A DNA stretch of 64,000 nt from Solirubrobacteraceae bacterium (GCA_017882445.1 JADGPK010000002.1:62001-126000); one strand, 5' to 3'. Shown: positions 28,210-38,160, counted from the first letter of the stretch. The notes: generated by a model from the sequence alone, not told the origin. Translations and numbers: made by a program.

Positions 28210-29306
28210 GCATGAGCACCTCGCCCTTCATGACCCCCGATGAGAGTCGCCAGCGGCGCGAGCTCGCCGCCCAGCGCCGGCGTCGACGGCGCGGACGCCT
28301 GGCCATCGCCGGCGGCCTCGGCCTCGCGGTCCTCGCGGCGATCGCCGGGGCGATGACGTTCGCCGGCCGCTCGAACGGCAGCCGCCACGACCCCTCGCGC
28401 GTGGCGGGCGCCGGACACGCCAAGGGCGCCGCGGCGCCGGCGCTCTCCCCGGCCGGGATCGCCCTGGCGAAGCCCCCCCTGGCGCTGACCGGGATCTCCA
28501 CGCCCGTGCAGGATCCCGTCCGGCTGGCCTTCCACGCTCCGCCGCGAGCGGGTCTGCTGTTCAACCTCGCCACCGGCCGGGTCCTGTGGCAGCGCAACGC
28601 CTACACCCGCCTGCCGATCGCGAGTCTGACCAAGATGATGACCGCGCTCGTCACCGTCCAGTCGGCCGCCCCGAACAAGCTCGTGCTCGTCACCAGGCAG
28701 GCGGTCGCCGAGGGCGGGTCCAAGGTCGGCGTGCTTCCGCTCGGCAGGCACGTGCGCCTGGAGAGCATGCTCTACGGCCTGATGCTCCCGTCGGGAAACG
28801 ACGCCGCCGTAGCGCTCGCACAGAGCGTCGCGGGCGGCATCAGCCAGTTCGTCGTGCGCATGAACGAAGAGGCCGCCAGGCTGGGGCTGGGCTGCACGCG
28901 TTACTCCTCGCCGTCCGGCTTCTACGATGAGGGCAACTTCTCATGCCCGGCCGATCTGGCCGTGCTGGCCCACGTCGACCTCGCGCAGCCTCGCATCGCG
29001 AGGGTCGTCCACACCTATTCGGCCGTCATCCCGTTCCCGATCAAGGGCGGCAAGCTCTACCTCTACAACAACAACCCCCTGCTGATCTACCGCTACCCCG
29101 GCGTGAGCGGCCTGAAGACCGGCTACACGCTTGCGGCCGGCCGCTGCCTGGTCGCGACCGCGCAACGCGACGGGGTGCAGCTCGGCGTCGTGCTGCTCAA
29201 TTCCCAAGACCCGGGCACGCAGGCCCGCCAGCTGCTGGACCGGGGCTTCGCCGGCGTCTACCACCTGCCTGCCGTGCCCGAGCCGCCGATTCCCGCCGGC
29301 GCCTGA
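28206..29306 (+). CDS. D-alanyl-D-alanine carboxypeptidase (penicillin-binding protein, S11 type)
   Basis: Trims peptidoglycan stem peptides outside the membrane. The protein has 366 aa. An Arg-rich cytoplasmic start is followed by one membrane anchor (about residues 35-55) and a linker. The three active-site motifs are S-x2-K in PIASLTKMMTAL, S-x-N in LPSGNDAAVAL, and K-T-G in GLKTGYTLAAG. The TTG at 28206 overlaps the previous stop; the ATG at 28212 is an alternative start two codons later. Confidence 0.92.
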   Translation: MSMSTSPFMTPDESRQRRELAAQRRRRRRGRLAIAGGLGLAVLAAIAGAMTFAGRSNGSRHDPSRVAGAGHAKGAAAPALSPAGIALAKPPLALTGISTPVQDPVRLAFHAPPRAGLLFNLATGRVLWQRNAYTRLPIASLTKMMTALVTVQSAAPNKLVLVTRQAVAEGGSKVGVLPLGRHVRLESMLYGLMLPSGNDAAVALAQSVAGGISQFVVRMNEEAARLGLGCTRYSSPSGFYDEGNFSCPADLAVLAHVDLAQPRIARVVHTYSAVIPFPIKGGKLYLYNNNPLLIYRYPGVSGLKTGYTLAAGRCLVATAQRDGVQLGVVLLNSQDPGTQARQLLDRGFAGVYHLPAVPEPPIPAGA

Positions 29307-29406
29307 GCTCGGACTCGGGGCCAGGACCCCCCTTCGCCGTATGCCCGCGGGGGGGGGCTGTAGCGACGCTCCCGCTCATCGTGGGGTACCGTTCGCGGTT
29401 ATAGAT

Positions 29407-29420
29407 TGACTGGTCAGTCA
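29407..29420. promoter_or_regulatory. TetR-type operator palindrome
   Basis: TGACTGGTCAGTCA is an inverted repeat with two 6-bp arms around a GT centre, of the kind bound by TetR/FadR-type regulators of fatty acid or steroid breakdown. It lies 16 nt before the acyl-CoA dehydrogenase GTG and next to an AT-rich TTATAGATTG segment that may be the -10 box. No tetR gene is nearby. Confidence 0.6.
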
Positions 29421-29435
29421 GCCAAAGGAGAAGAC

Positions 29436-30653
29436 GTGGATCTCGACGACACACCCGAGCAGGCCGCCTATCGCGCCCAGACGCGGGCGTGGCTGGAGGA
29501 GCACAAGTCCGAAGCGCCAGTGCTGCGGGGTCCGGGAGCGCTCAAGGACGAGGCGGAGATCCTGGCGGCGCGCCGCGCCTGGCAGGGCAGGCTCGCGGAG
29601 GCCGGGCTCGCGGGTGTGACCTGGCCGAAGGAGTACGGCGGTCAGGGCCTCGGTCCGATCGAGCAGGTGCTGTCCAACCAGGAGATCGCCCGCGCGAAAG
29701 TTCCCGGCATCCTCGACGCGATCGGCGTCGGCATGCTCGGGCCCACGATCATCGCCCACGGCTCGGAGGAGCAGAAGTCGCGCTACCTCGGACCGATGCT
29801 CCACGGCGACGAGGTCTGGTGCCAGCTCTTCTCCGAGCCCGCCGCCGGCTCGGATCTCGCGGCCGTGCAGGCCCGCGCACGCCTGCAGGACGACGGCAGC
29901 TGGCGGCTGACCGGGCAGAAGGTGTGGACCACCAACGCCCACTTCGCCTCATACGGTCTGCTGCTCGCGCGAACCGACGCGGACGTGCCCAAGCACAAGG
30001 GCCTGACGATGTTCATCGTGCCGATGGACGCCGAGGGCGTCACCGTGCGCGGCCTGCGCCAGATCTCCGGCGAGGCGGAGTTCAACGAGGTCTTCTTCGA
30101 CGACGTCGCGCTGGACTCAGGCGCGGTCGTCGGCGGCGTCGGCAACGGCTGGGGCACGGCGCTCACGACCCTGATGTTCGAGCGTGTCACGATCGGCCTC
30201 GGCAGCGAGGGGTTGGGTTACAACTCGGCCCGCTTCGCCGCGGCCATCGCCGGCGACGAGCACGCCCGCCGCGACCCCGAGGTGCGCCACCAGCTGGGTG
30301 AGATCGCAAGCGAGCTGCTCGCGGTCAGGTTCACCGGCTACAGGACGCTGACGGCGCTGCAGAAGGGCCAGATCCCCGGTCCGGAGGCCGGCCTGGCGAA
30401 GGTCACGATCGTCAGCGCCGCGATCAAGGCCGGTGACCTGATCGCCGACGTGCTCGGCCCCGACGCGCTGCTCGAGGACAGCGAGTGGGCGTACATGATC
30501 TCGTTCCTCCCCGGCCTGAAGTCGGCGGGCGGGACCGAGGAGATCCTCCGGAACACGGTCGGCGAGCGCGTTCTCGGACTACCCCCGGAGCCACGTCTGG
30601 ACAAGGGCATCCCCTTCTCTGAGCTGCGTTCCAAGGAAGGAGCGACGGTATGA
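29436..30653 (+). CDS. Acyl-CoA dehydrogenase, first subunit of a pair
   Basis: FAD-dependent acyl-CoA dehydrogenase of 405 aa. Core blocks include TWPKEYGGQGLGPIEQ, LFSEPAAGSDLAAVQ, GQKVWTTNAHFASYGLLLARTD and the C-terminal AGGTEEILRNTVGERVLGLP. The GTG at 29436 is preferred because AAAGGAG lies 5 nt upstream; a TTG at 29406 would place the operator inside the coding region. The gene is coupled by ATGA to a second, shorter dehydrogenase. Such pairs form alpha2-beta2 enzymes in steroid side-chain degradation, for example FadE28-FadE29; the substrate here is unknown. Confidence 0.9.
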   Translation: MDLDDTPEQAAYRAQTRAWLEEHKSEAPVLRGPGALKDEAEILAARRAWQGRLAEAGLAGVTWPKEYGGQGLGPIEQVLSNQEIARAKVPGILDAIGVGMLGPTIIAHGSEEQKSRYLGPMLHGDEVWCQLFSEPAAGSDLAAVQARARLQDDGSWRLTGQKVWTTNAHFASYGLLLARTDADVPKHKGLTMFIVPMDAEGVTVRGLRQISGEAEFNEVFFDDVALDSGAVVGGVGNGWGTALTTLMFERVTIGLGSEGLGYNSARFAAAIAGDEHARRDPEVRHQLGEIASELLAVRFTGYRTLTALQKGQIPGPEAGLAKVTIVSAAIKAGDLIADVLGPDALLEDSEWAYMISFLPGLKSAGGTEEILRNTVGERVLGLPPEPRLDKGIPFSELRSKEGATV

Positions 30654-31807
30654 ACCTGGCCCTTTCAGACGAGCAGGTGTTCCTGCGCGAGGCGGCGCGC
30701 GGCGCGCTGTCGCGATTCAAGACGCTCGAGGCCGCCCGCGCGGCGCTCAACGGCGAGAAGGACGCGCTGCCGGACCTGTGGGCGGTCGCCAAGGAGGCCG
30801 GCTGGCCCGGCCTCTTGATCGACGAGTCCCACGGCGGCGCCGGGCTCGACGCCTTCGACGCCATGCTCGTGCTCGGCGAGTGCGGCCGTGTGATCGCCGG
30901 GATCTCGCTGCTCGGACACCTCCCGGCGACCGCGATCCTGAACGACGCGCCGGGCGGCGCGCCGCTGCTCTCCGAGCTGGCGAGCGGCGAGCGACGCGCC
31001 GCCTACCTGCCGGTCTGCCCGCCGGACGATCTGGTGAATGAGTGGTCTGTCGATCCCGCGCACGGGAGCGAGCGTCTGCCCGCCCCGAGCGCGGTCAGCG
31101 ACGGTGCAGGAGTGCGCGTCAGCGGCGAGCTGTCGTTCGTACCCGACGCCCCCGGCGCCGACCTGCTCGTGGGGGTCGCGATCCTCGACGGGCCGCGCCA
31201 ACCGGGTTGCAAGCCCGTGGGGGTCGCGATCGAGGCGGACGCCACGGGAGTCTCCGTGCAGGCCCTCCAGCGCTATGACTCCACGCGCTCGCTCGGTCAC
31301 CTATCGCTGAAGGACGCTCCCGCCACCGTGCTCGACACCCCCGCGGAGGCGCTCGCGGGTGCCTGGTATCTCGCACAGGCGCTGATCGCCGCCGAGTCGC
31401 TCGGCAGCGTCGAGACGGCTCTGGACGTCTCGGTCGCCTACGCCAAGGAGCGCCACACGTTCGGTCGCGCGATCGGCTCCTACCAGGCCGTCAAGCACAG
31501 CCTCACCGAGGTGCTGCGCCAGCTCGAGAACGGGCGCTCGCTGCTCTACTACGCCGGTTGGGCGCGTCACGGCGGCCCGCAGGAGTTCCCGCTCGCCGCC
31601 AGCGCCGCCCGTTCGGTCGCGTCTCGTGCGCTCGACCAGGCCGCCCGCACGATGATCTCCGTCCACGGCGGCATCGGCGCCACGTGGGAGCACGACGCGC
31701 CGCTGTACTTCCGTCGCGCGCAGCTCTCGCGACGCCTGCTCGGTGGCACCGCCCTGGCGACCGACCGGGTCGCCGGCGAGGTGATCGCAGAGGCGGACGC
31801 GGCCTAG
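30650..31807 (+). CDS. Acyl-CoA dehydrogenase, second subunit of a pair
   Basis: A protein of 385 aa of the divergent acyl-CoA dehydrogenase class found as the partner in heteromeric enzymes. It starts NLALSDEQVFLREAARGAL, has AWYLAQALIAAESLGS and AYAKERHTFGRAIGSYQAVKH, and ends with HGGIGATWEHDAPLYFRRA. Such partners often lack one of the FAD or catalytic elements and function only as a heteromer. The ATG overlaps the first dehydrogenase stop, and its own end overlaps the convergent gene by 4 bp. Confidence 0.9.
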   Translation: MNLALSDEQVFLREAARGALSRFKTLEAARAALNGEKDALPDLWAVAKEAGWPGLLIDESHGGAGLDAFDAMLVLGECGRVIAGISLLGHLPATAILNDAPGGAPLLSELASGERRAAYLPVCPPDDLVNEWSVDPAHGSERLPAPSAVSDGAGVRVSGELSFVPDAPGADLLVGVAILDGPRQPGCKPVGVAIEADATGVSVQALQRYDSTRSLGHLSLKDAPATVLDTPAEALAGAWYLAQALIAAESLGSVETALDVSVAYAKERHTFGRAIGSYQAVKHSLTEVLRQLENGRSLLYYAGWARHGGPQEFPLAASAARSVASRALDQAARTMISVHGGIGATWEHDAPLYFRRAQLSRRLLGGTALATDRVAGEVIAEADAA

Positions 31808-32712
31808 CGGAGCGCGGCGAGGACCGGTGCTCCGTAGGCGGCGTGAACTGCGGCGAACAGCGCCGGCTGCACGCCGCAGTTGATGCAGAACCCGCTCTGG
31901 GACCAGCCGATCGCGCGTGCGATCACCTCATCGGCGTACGTCACGCCGGTGGCGTCGTGGCCGTAGTAGTCATACGCGGCGACCCACGCCGAGCCGTCGA
32001 GCGCGTAGCCCGCACCGTCCGCTGAGAGCAGGTGGGCGGCGGCCATGATCGCGTCGAAGTCGTCGTAGATCGACGGGTGCGTCGAGGTCATGTGATCGTA
32101 GGCGGCGGGGCGCCGGGCGTAGATGTAGGAGTCGCTGACGAGGCTCCAGGTCGAGACCGGGCCGTTGGTGACGTTGAACTGCATCGGCCCGCCGCAGCAG
32201 TGGGCGAAGTTCAGGCCGTGGTAGGTGCTGGGCGCCGTGGAGAACGCCGTCTCCTGCATGTGAATCGACGCCAGCAGCAGCCAGTTGACGCCGAACGTGC
32301 TCTGAGCCATGGCGTAGACGGGGTAGAAGCCTTCCATCCACGCTGTGGCGACATGCGCCTGCGTGGCCGCGGCGAAGCGCCTCGCGTCGGCGCTCTGCTG
32401 CGCGGGGGAGGGCCTCGCGAGAATCGCCGCGCGCGGAAGTGCTGTCGCGATCGCGGAGCTGCTCGCGCCCGGCACGGGGGTCGCGGCGGAGACCAATACC
32501 GCCGGGGGCGCCTGCGAGGAGGTTCGGTCGAGCGCCCCGCCGAGCGCGGCCGCCAGCACGGCCAGGCCGACCGCGCCGATCGAGCAGGCGAGCAGCCAGG
32601 CCCGCCGTTCCGAGCGCGGGGCCGGCGGCGGGGCAAAGGCGCTCGCGGGCGGATCGGGCGCGCTCATCGCCGTCTCGCGGACCCGGGGTAGTGCTTGCTC
32701 GGTGATGGACAT
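31804..32712 (-). CDS. Membrane-anchored lytic transglycosylase-like protein
   Basis: A protein of 302 aa. A Pro/Ala-rich cytoplasmic start and one membrane anchor (about 42-62) precede an extracytoplasmic linker. The C-terminal 190 residues resemble the lysozyme/SLT fold: NWLLLASIHMQETAFS supplies a candidate catalytic Glu, and LNFAHCCGGPMQFNVT resembles the G-x-MQ-x-x motif of transglycosylases. Two Cys pairs (HCCGG, FCINCG) could form disulfides. It probably cuts or binds peptidoglycan. The ATG at 32712 is chosen from the TATCGG box about 8 nt upstream. Confidence 0.72.
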   Translation of the reverse strand: MSITEQALPRVRETAMSAPDPPASAFAPPPAPRSERRAWLLACSIGAVGLAVLAAALGGALDRTSSQAPPAVLVSAATPVPGASSSAIATALPRAAILARPSPAQQSADARRFAAATQAHVATAWMEGFYPVYAMAQSTFGVNWLLLASIHMQETAFSTAPSTYHGLNFAHCCGGPMQFNVTNGPVSTWSLVSDSYIYARRPAAYDHMTSTHPSIYDDFDAIMAAAHLLSADGAGYALDGSAWVAAYDYYGHDATGVTYADEVIARAIGWSQSGFCINCGVQPALFAAVHAAYGAPVLAALR

Positions 32713-32744
32713 CAGCCGATACAACGGTACCCAGTGACGGCGGC

Positions 32745-33623
32745 TCACACGCCGAGAACGCGCCGCACGAGCCGGTCCAGGACATGGTCGGGCAAGAGGC
32801 GCCGGGCGATCAGCATCGCCCGGGCGTCCCTGCCGACGACATAGCGGGCTCGCATGCGCGACGAGGTGAGCGCCCGTTCGATCGTCTCGGCCACGGTCTC
32901 CGGCGCGATGCCGCGACGCGCGGTCTCGCGCAGCACCTTGTCCATCGCCGCCGGCACCTTCCCGTACTGCGCCTGCAGCTCGGCCGGGATGGTGACGCGC
33001 AGGTTCCGAGCGCGGCTCTTGTCCCAGATCGGCGTCGCCACCGAGCCCGGCTCGACGAGCGCGACCTGGACCTCGGAGCTGTGCAGCTCCACGCGCAGAG
33101 CGTCGCCGAACGCCTCTATCGCGTGCTTGGAGGCGGCGTAGGGGGCGGTGAAGGCCATCGCCACGCGCCCGCCGATCGACGATACGAACACGATCCGACC
33201 GCCGGCGCGGCGCAGCGCCGGCAGCATCGCCTGCGTGACGGCGATCTGGGCGAACACGTTGACGTCGAACTGCCTGCGCAGATCCTCCGGCGAGATCAGC
33301 TCGAGCGGACCGCCCACGCCGATCCCCGCGTTGTTGACGAGCGCGTCGAGCCCGCCGTGCTCGGCGCCCGCGACCCGAGCGCTCTCCTCTTCCACCCGCA
33401 CGAGGGCCTGGGCGATCTGGGCGGCGTCGGTGATGTCAAGCTCCACCGGGATCACACGCCCGGCGGTTCCCCCCTCCGCGAGGCCGTCACCGGCGGCCGC
33501 GGCGGCGGAATCGGACATCGGCGAGCGCACGCCCGCGAGCACCGTCCAACCCTTCCCCGCCAGCCTCAGCGCGGTGGCACGCCCGATTCCCGTGGAGGCA
33601 CCGGTGATCAGGGCGATTGGCAT
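32745..33623 (-). CDS. Short-chain dehydrogenase/reductase
   Basis: Classical SDR of 292 aa. The cofactor motif is ITGASTGIGRATAL, NNAGIGVGG follows, and the catalytic residues are Ser in VFVSSIGGR and Y-x3-K in YAASKHAIEAFG. An insert of about 20 residues rich in Ala and Gly follows the second strand. Closest in layout to oxidoreductases with a long C-terminal part (MRARYVVGRDARAM). Substrate unknown. Confidence 0.88.
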   Translation of the reverse strand: MPIALITGASTGIGRATALRLAGKGWTVLAGVRSPMSDSAAAAAGDGLAEGGTAGRVIPVELDITDAAQIAQALVRVEEESARVAGAEHGGLDALVNNAGIGVGGPLELISPEDLRRQFDVNVFAQIAVTQAMLPALRRAGGRIVFVSSIGGRVAMAFTAPYAASKHAIEAFGDALRVELHSSEVQVALVEPGSVATPIWDKSRARNLRVTIPAELQAQYGKVPAAMDKVLRETARRGIAPETVAETIERALTSSRMRARYVVGRDARAMLIARRLLPDHVLDRLVRRVLGV

Positions 33624-33684
33624 GGGCCCACCGTATCCAACGCCGCCACGGGCGAGAGCGCCGCGCGCACCGTTAACCGGCCGT

Positions 33685-33698
33685 TAGGGTCATCTTCG
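33685..33698 (+). promoter_or_regulatory. TAGGGT -10 box of a leaderless lipoprotein gene
   Basis: TAGGGT at 33685-33690 lies 8 nt before the ATG, with no Shine-Dalgarno sequence in between. Confidence 0.5.
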
Positions 33699-34973
33699 AT
33701 GGTTCACCGTGTGCGCATACGTCTATCCGCCACGCGCGCGACGGGCGTGCTTGCGCTCATGGCCGTGCTCGCCGGCTGCGGGTCGACCCTGAAAGGCGGC
33801 CAAGCCGCGAACGGTGCACAGCAGGCCTCCTCGTCGATGAGCTGTCCCGCGACGGTGCTCGACGCGCTGGGCAAGGTGCTGAGGCGGGTCTACCACGAGG
33901 GCATCTCCAGCGAAAGGACCGGGGCCGCCCGTTACCTGATCGCCGCCTCGGTTCCGCTGCGCGAAGCGGTGATCAAGGGCGACGCGACCGCCGCGACCGC
34001 CGCCGCGCGGGCGCTGGTGGCGAACGGGCACATGACGAACCTGCGGGTGATGAGCGGCCCGCGCATCCTGGCCGACGTCGGCGGCCCGGCTCTGACGCCG
34101 CTGCGTGGAACGCTGGTCGGACCGGGCGGCGTCCCGATCGGCAGCTACGTCACGAGCGTGTGGTCCGACAGCGGGTTCGTCCAGGAGGGTGACGGCGTCG
34201 CCGAGGGACTCGTCGCCCTGCGGGCGAAGGGGCGCAGCATCGGGGGCTCGTTCGCGCTTGCGCCTGGACCGCTTGCGTCGCGAGGCACACTCACGCACGG
34301 ACACGACCTCTACCAGTACACCTCGTTCGCTGCCGAAGCCTTCCCCGCGGGCGCGCTGCGCATCTACCTGCTCAGACCCGTCAGCTCGACCACCGCCCTG
34401 TGCGGACACTCAGGCGAAGACACGACCGTCAACACGATCAGCCGCGTGGCAAGCCGGATCTACGCCGCCGAGGCCGGCGGCCGCACGCTGACCCAGGTCC
34501 AGCGCGTGCAGCGCGACCAACCACTGCTCAGCGCCGTGGCGCGCCGTGACCCCGTCGCCACGAAGCTGGCCGTCGAAGGCCTGCTCAACCAACACATCGT
34601 GCGCCTGCGCGTGAGCGCCGCAGGGAAGCTGCTCGCCGACGTGGGCGGCCCCTACGTGCTGGCGCCCGTGAGCGGCCAGCTGCGGCTCGCCGGGCGCACG
34701 ATTGGCAGCTTCGTGTTGTCGATCCAGGACGACGAGGGCTACCTGCGGCTGGCCAAGCGGCTCGCCGGCGTGAAGGTGCTCATGTATATGAATCCCACCC
34801 ACCCGAAGCTCGTCAAGAACAGTCTCGGCGCGGCGCCCGGAACGGTGCCGGACAGCGGTCGCTATCAGAATCTCGGGCGCCACTTCCGCGTGTTCACCAT
34901 CCACGCCAAGGCCTTCCCGACGGGGCCGCTGCTGATCCGGGTGCTGATCCCGATCCCCTACCTCTACCAGTAG
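33699..34973 (+). CDS. Lipoprotein with two tandem Cache-like domains
   Basis: Exported protein of 424 aa. A signal peptide ends in the lipobox VLAGC. Two homologous halves follow (about 60-235 and 245-424). Each has a helix with alternating Ala, then LRVMSGPRILADVGGP or LRVSAAGKLLADVGGP, then PIGSYVTSVWSD or TIGSFVLSIQDD, and ends in a FPAGALRIYLL or FPTGPLLIRVL strand. The LADVGGP segment followed by a glycine-turn and S-x-Q/W-D strand resembles the PDC/Cache sensor fold. It probably binds a small ligand outside the cell; no signalling partner is adjacent. Confidence 0.75.
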   Translation: MVHRVRIRLSATRATGVLALMAVLAGCGSTLKGGQAANGAQQASSSMSCPATVLDALGKVLRRVYHEGISSERTGAARYLIAASVPLREAVIKGDATAATAAARALVANGHMTNLRVMSGPRILADVGGPALTPLRGTLVGPGGVPIGSYVTSVWSDSGFVQEGDGVAEGLVALRAKGRSIGGSFALAPGPLASRGTLTHGHDLYQYTSFAAEAFPAGALRIYLLRPVSSTTALCGHSGEDTTVNTISRVASRIYAAEAGGRTLTQVQRVQRDQPLLSAVARRDPVATKLAVEGLLNQHIVRLRVSAAGKLLADVGGPYVLAPVSGQLRLAGRTIGSFVLSIQDDEGYLRLAKRLAGVKVLMYMNPTHPKLVKNSLGAAPGTVPDSGRYQNLGRHFRVFTIHAKAFPTGPLLIRVLIPIPYLYQ

Positions 34974-34977
34974 GCGC

Positions 34978-36093
34978 TCAGGCGAGCGCGAGAGCCTGGT
35001 GCTTGGCGCTCAACGCCTCCTGGAGCTCGGCGAAGGAGGCCGCGAATTTCTGGACGCCGTCGCGCTCGAGCGTATCGGTGAGATCGTCGTAGTCGACGCC
35101 CGCGCTCTTCAGATCGTCGAGCAGCCGGCGCGCGTCCTCTACGCCGCTCCGCAGCCGCACCTCTGGGCTCCCGTGGTCCTGATAGGCCTTGATCGTCTCC
35201 TCGGGCATCGTGTCGACCGTGTCGGGCCCGAGCAGGTCCTCGACGTACATCGTGTCGGGGTAGGCCGGGTTCTTGGTTGAGGTGGACGCCCACAGCACCC
35301 GCTGGGGCGTGGCGCCCTTGCCGGCCAGGTACTCCCAGCGCGGGCCCGCGAACGCCTCCAGGTAATGGTCGTAGGCGACCTTCGCGTTGGCCACCGCGAG
35401 CTTGCCCTTCAGCTCGTCGTGGCCGCCGATCTCATCCAGGCGCCGGTCCCCCTCCGTGTCGATCCTCGAGACGAAGAAGCTCGCCACCGAGGCGACTCCG
35501 CTCGGGTCGCCTCCCTCGGCGATGAGCCGCTCGAGCCCGCGCAGGTAGGACTCGGCGACCTCCGCGTAGCGGCGCAGCGAGAAGATGAGCGTCACGTTGA
35601 TCGAGCGGCCCTTTGCCACCACGTCCTCGATCGCCGCCAGCCCTGGCCTCGTGGCGGGGATCTTCACCATCAGGTTGGGACGGTCGACGGACTCGTGCAG
35701 GCGCATGGCCTCGCGGAAGGTCTCGAGCGTGTCATACGCCAGCCTCGGGTCGACCTCCAGCGAGACGTATCCGTCGCGTCCGTGCCCTCCGTCCCACACT
35801 CCACGGAAGACGTCGCACGCCTCCGCGATGTCCCGCTCGGCGAGCGCCCAGAACGTCTCGGAGACGTCGCTGCCCTGTGCCGCCAGCTCGTGTATCTGCT
35901 CGTCGTAGACATCGCCCGCCGTCATCGCCTTCTGCAAGATCGTCGGGTTCGACGTCGCGCCCACCACCGCGTAATCGTCGATCAGCTCCTTGAGATGTCC
36001 GCCCCGGATCGACTCGCGTGAGAGGAAGTCCACCCACACGCTCTGCCCGAGGGCCGACAGGCGTTGCAGGGGTGGGAGTGCATCGGCGGGCAT
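34978..36093 (-). CDS. tal: Transaldolase
   Basis: Pentose phosphate pathway enzyme of 371 aa that moves a dihydroxyacetone unit. SVWVDFLSRESI, VGATSNPTILQKA, the Schiff-base Lys in NLMVKIPATRPG, NVTLIFSLRRYAEV and LWASTSTKNPAYPD are all present. This is the longer actinobacterial transaldolase class. TAAGGAG lies 6 nt before the ATG. It follows the transketolase gene by 9 nt on the same strand. Confidence 0.95.
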   Translation of the reverse strand: MPADALPPLQRLSALGQSVWVDFLSRESIRGGHLKELIDDYAVVGATSNPTILQKAMTAGDVYDEQIHELAAQGSDVSETFWALAERDIAEACDVFRGVWDGGHGRDGYVSLEVDPRLAYDTLETFREAMRLHESVDRPNLMVKIPATRPGLAAIEDVVAKGRSINVTLIFSLRRYAEVAESYLRGLERLIAEGGDPSGVASVASFFVSRIDTEGDRRLDEIGGHDELKGKLAVANAKVAYDHYLEAFAGPRWEYLAGKGATPQRVLWASTSTKNPAYPDTMYVEDLLGPDTVDTMPEETIKAYQDHGSPEVRLRSGVEDARRLLDDLKSAGVDYDDLTDTLERDGVQKFAASFAELQEALSAKHQALALA

Positions 36094-36102
36094 CGTGTCT
36101 CC

Positions 36103-38160
36103 TTAGGGTCTCGAGTCGAGCAGCGCTCGCGCACGCGCGGCGATGTTCTCGGCGGTGAAGCCGAGCTCGGTGAGCACCGTAGTGCCTGGCGCGGACGCGC
36201 CGAAGCGCTCGAGACCGAGCACGTCGCCGTCGCTGCCGACCCACTTCCACCAGCTCATGCTCACCCCGGGCTCAACCGCCAGGCGGGCGGTCGTCTCGCG
36301 GGGGAGGACCTCGTCGCGGTACTCCTTTGGCTGCGCTTCGAACAGCTCCATGCAGGGCATCGACACGACCCGCACGCAGCTGCCCTCGCCGGCCAGCGTC
36401 TGTGCGGCCGCGAGCGTCGGCCCCACCTCGGCGCCGGTGGCGATGAGGATCAGCTCGGGGCTCGCGGCGGACTCCCACAGCACATACGCGCCGCGCTCGA
36501 GCCCCTCGGCGCTCGCGTTCTGATCGCGGTCGAGCACGGTGATGTTCTGACGCGAGAGCAGCAGGGCGACCGGCCCATCCTCGCGCTCCAGCGCGACTCG
36601 CCAGGCCACCGAGGTCTCGTTGGCGTCGCCCGGGCGGATGACCCACAGTCGGGGGATGGCGCGCAGCGCCGCGTAGTGCTCGACCGGTTGATGGGTCGGA
36701 CCGTCCTCGCCGAGCGCGACCGAGTCATGCGTCCACACCCAGAGCACCGGCAGCCCCATGAGGGCCGACAGGCGAACCGAGGGACGCATGTAGTCGGAGA
36801 AGATCAAGAACGTCGAGCCGTACGGCTTGACGATGCCGCCGTGAGCGCTCGCGCCGTTGACGATCGCGCCCATCGCGTGCTCGCGGATCCCGAACGGGAC
36901 GTTGCGCCCGGCGTGCACGCGGGAGAACTCGCCCCCGCCCTCGAACAGCGTCTTGGTCGACTCGACCAGGTCGGCCGCGCCGCCCATCATCGTCGGTGCG
37001 AACTCCGCGAACGCGGCCATCACCTTCTGGCCCGCCGAGCGGGTGGCGAGCTGCTCGCCGGCCTTGAAGCGCGGCAGGACCTCACGCCAGCCGTCGCGCA
37101 GGCGCCCGGACCATGCCCGATCCCAATCCTCGGCCATCTGCGGGAAGTCCTCGCGCCACTGCCCGAAGCGACGCTGCCATTCCTCCTGCGCCGAGGCGCC
37201 GCTCGCCAGCAGCGACATGTGCTCGTAGACGCGCTCATCGACCGAGAAGGTGCGCTCGGGGTCGAAGCCCATGACCCGCTTTGCGGCGCGGACCTCGTCT
37301 TCGCCCAGCGGCGCTCCATGCGCCTTTGAGGTGTCGACGGCGTTCGGCGCCGGGTAGGCGATGTGCGAGCGGATCGCGATGAACGAGGGCCGCTCGGTTT
37401 CATCGCGCGCGGCCGCGATCGCGGACTGCAGAGCCTCAACGTCCTCGGAGTCCTCCACCCGCTGGACGTGCCAGCCGTCGGCCTGGAGGCGGGCCGGATG
37501 GTTCTCGCCGTCGAAGGAGATCGACGTGGTTCCGTCGATCGTGATGTGGTTGTCGTCGTAGCAGACGATCAGCTTGCCCAGCCCGAAATGCCCGGCGATC
37601 GACGCCGCCTCCTGGCTGATGCCCTCCATCAGATCGCCGTCCGAGCAGATCGCGTAGACGTGGTGGTCGACCACCTCGCGGCCGGGACGGTTGAAGCGAT
37701 CGGCCAGGAAGCGCTCGGCCATCGCCATGCCAACCGCGTTGCCGAGACCCTGCCCGAGCGGCCCGGTCGTGACCTCGATCCCGGGCGTGTGACCACGCTC
37801 GGGATGCCCCGGCGTGCGTGAACCCCACTGGCGGAACCGCTTGAGATCGTCGAGTCCCAGCTCGTAGCCTGAGAGATGGAGCAGCGAGTACTGCAGCACG
37901 CAGGCGTGGCCCGCGCTGAGAACGAAGCGGTCGCGGTCCGGCCAGTCGGTGCCCCGTGGGTTCACGCGCAGGAAGCGCTTGAACAGGACGTAGGCGAGCG
38001 GCGCCAGGGCCATGGCGGTGCCCGGGTGCCCGGAGTTGGCCTTCTGCACCGCGTCCATCGAAAGGCCGCGGATCGTGTTGATCGAGAGGCTCTCGACATC
38101 GGGCGCTCCGGAGGTGCCCTCCAGGGCCTCAGCGCCCCTCGATTGACTCGTGGCTGGCAT
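36103..38160 (-). CDS. tkt: Transketolase
   Basis: ThDP enzyme of 685 aa that moves two-carbon ketol units in the pentose phosphate pathway. [17 protein letters not shown] and [16 protein letters not shown] (ThDP-binding), [13 protein letters not shown] in the middle domain, and [19 protein letters not shown] are intact. The ATG lies 9 nt after TAGGAT (38175-38170), so it is probably leaderless and divergent from the hydrolase gene. It is cotranscribed with tal. Confidence 0.97.
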   Translation of the reverse strand: MPATSQSRGAEALEGTSGAPDVESLSINTIRGLSMDAVQKANSGHPGTAMALAPLAYVLFKRFLRVNPRGTDWPDRDRFVLSAGHACVLQYSLLHLSGYELGLDDLKRFRQWGSRTPGHPERGHTPGIEVTTGPLGQGLGNAVGMAMAERFLADRFNRPGREVVDHHVYAICSDGDLMEGISQEAASIAGHFGLGKLIVCYDDNHITIDGTTSISFDGENHPARLQADGWHVQRVEDSEDVEALQSAIAAARDETERPSFIAIRSHIAYPAPNAVDTSKAHGAPLGEDEVRAAKRVMGFDPERTFSVDERVYEHMSLLASGASAQEEWQRRFGQWREDFPQMAEDWDRAWSGRLRDGWREVLPRFKAGEQLATRSAGQKVMAAFAEFAPTMMGGAADLVESTKTLFEGGGEFSRVHAGRNVPFGIREHAMGAIVNGASAHGGIVKPYGSTFLIFSDYMRPSVRLSALMGLPVLWVWTHDSVALGEDGPTHQPVEHYAALRAIPRLWVIRPGDANETSVAWRVALEREDGPVALLLSRQNITVLDRDQNASAEGLERGAYVLWESAASPELILIATGAEVGPTLAAAQTLAGEGSCVRVVSMPCMELFEAQPKEYRDEVLPRETTARLAVEPGVSMSWWKWVGSDGDVLGLERFGASAPGTTVLTELGFTAENIAARARALLDSRP

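Noticed and set aside
29346-29356. Run of nine G in the gap before the acyl-CoA dehydrogenase genes
   Set aside because: A homopolymer in a short intergenic region, too far from a start codon to suggest phase variation.
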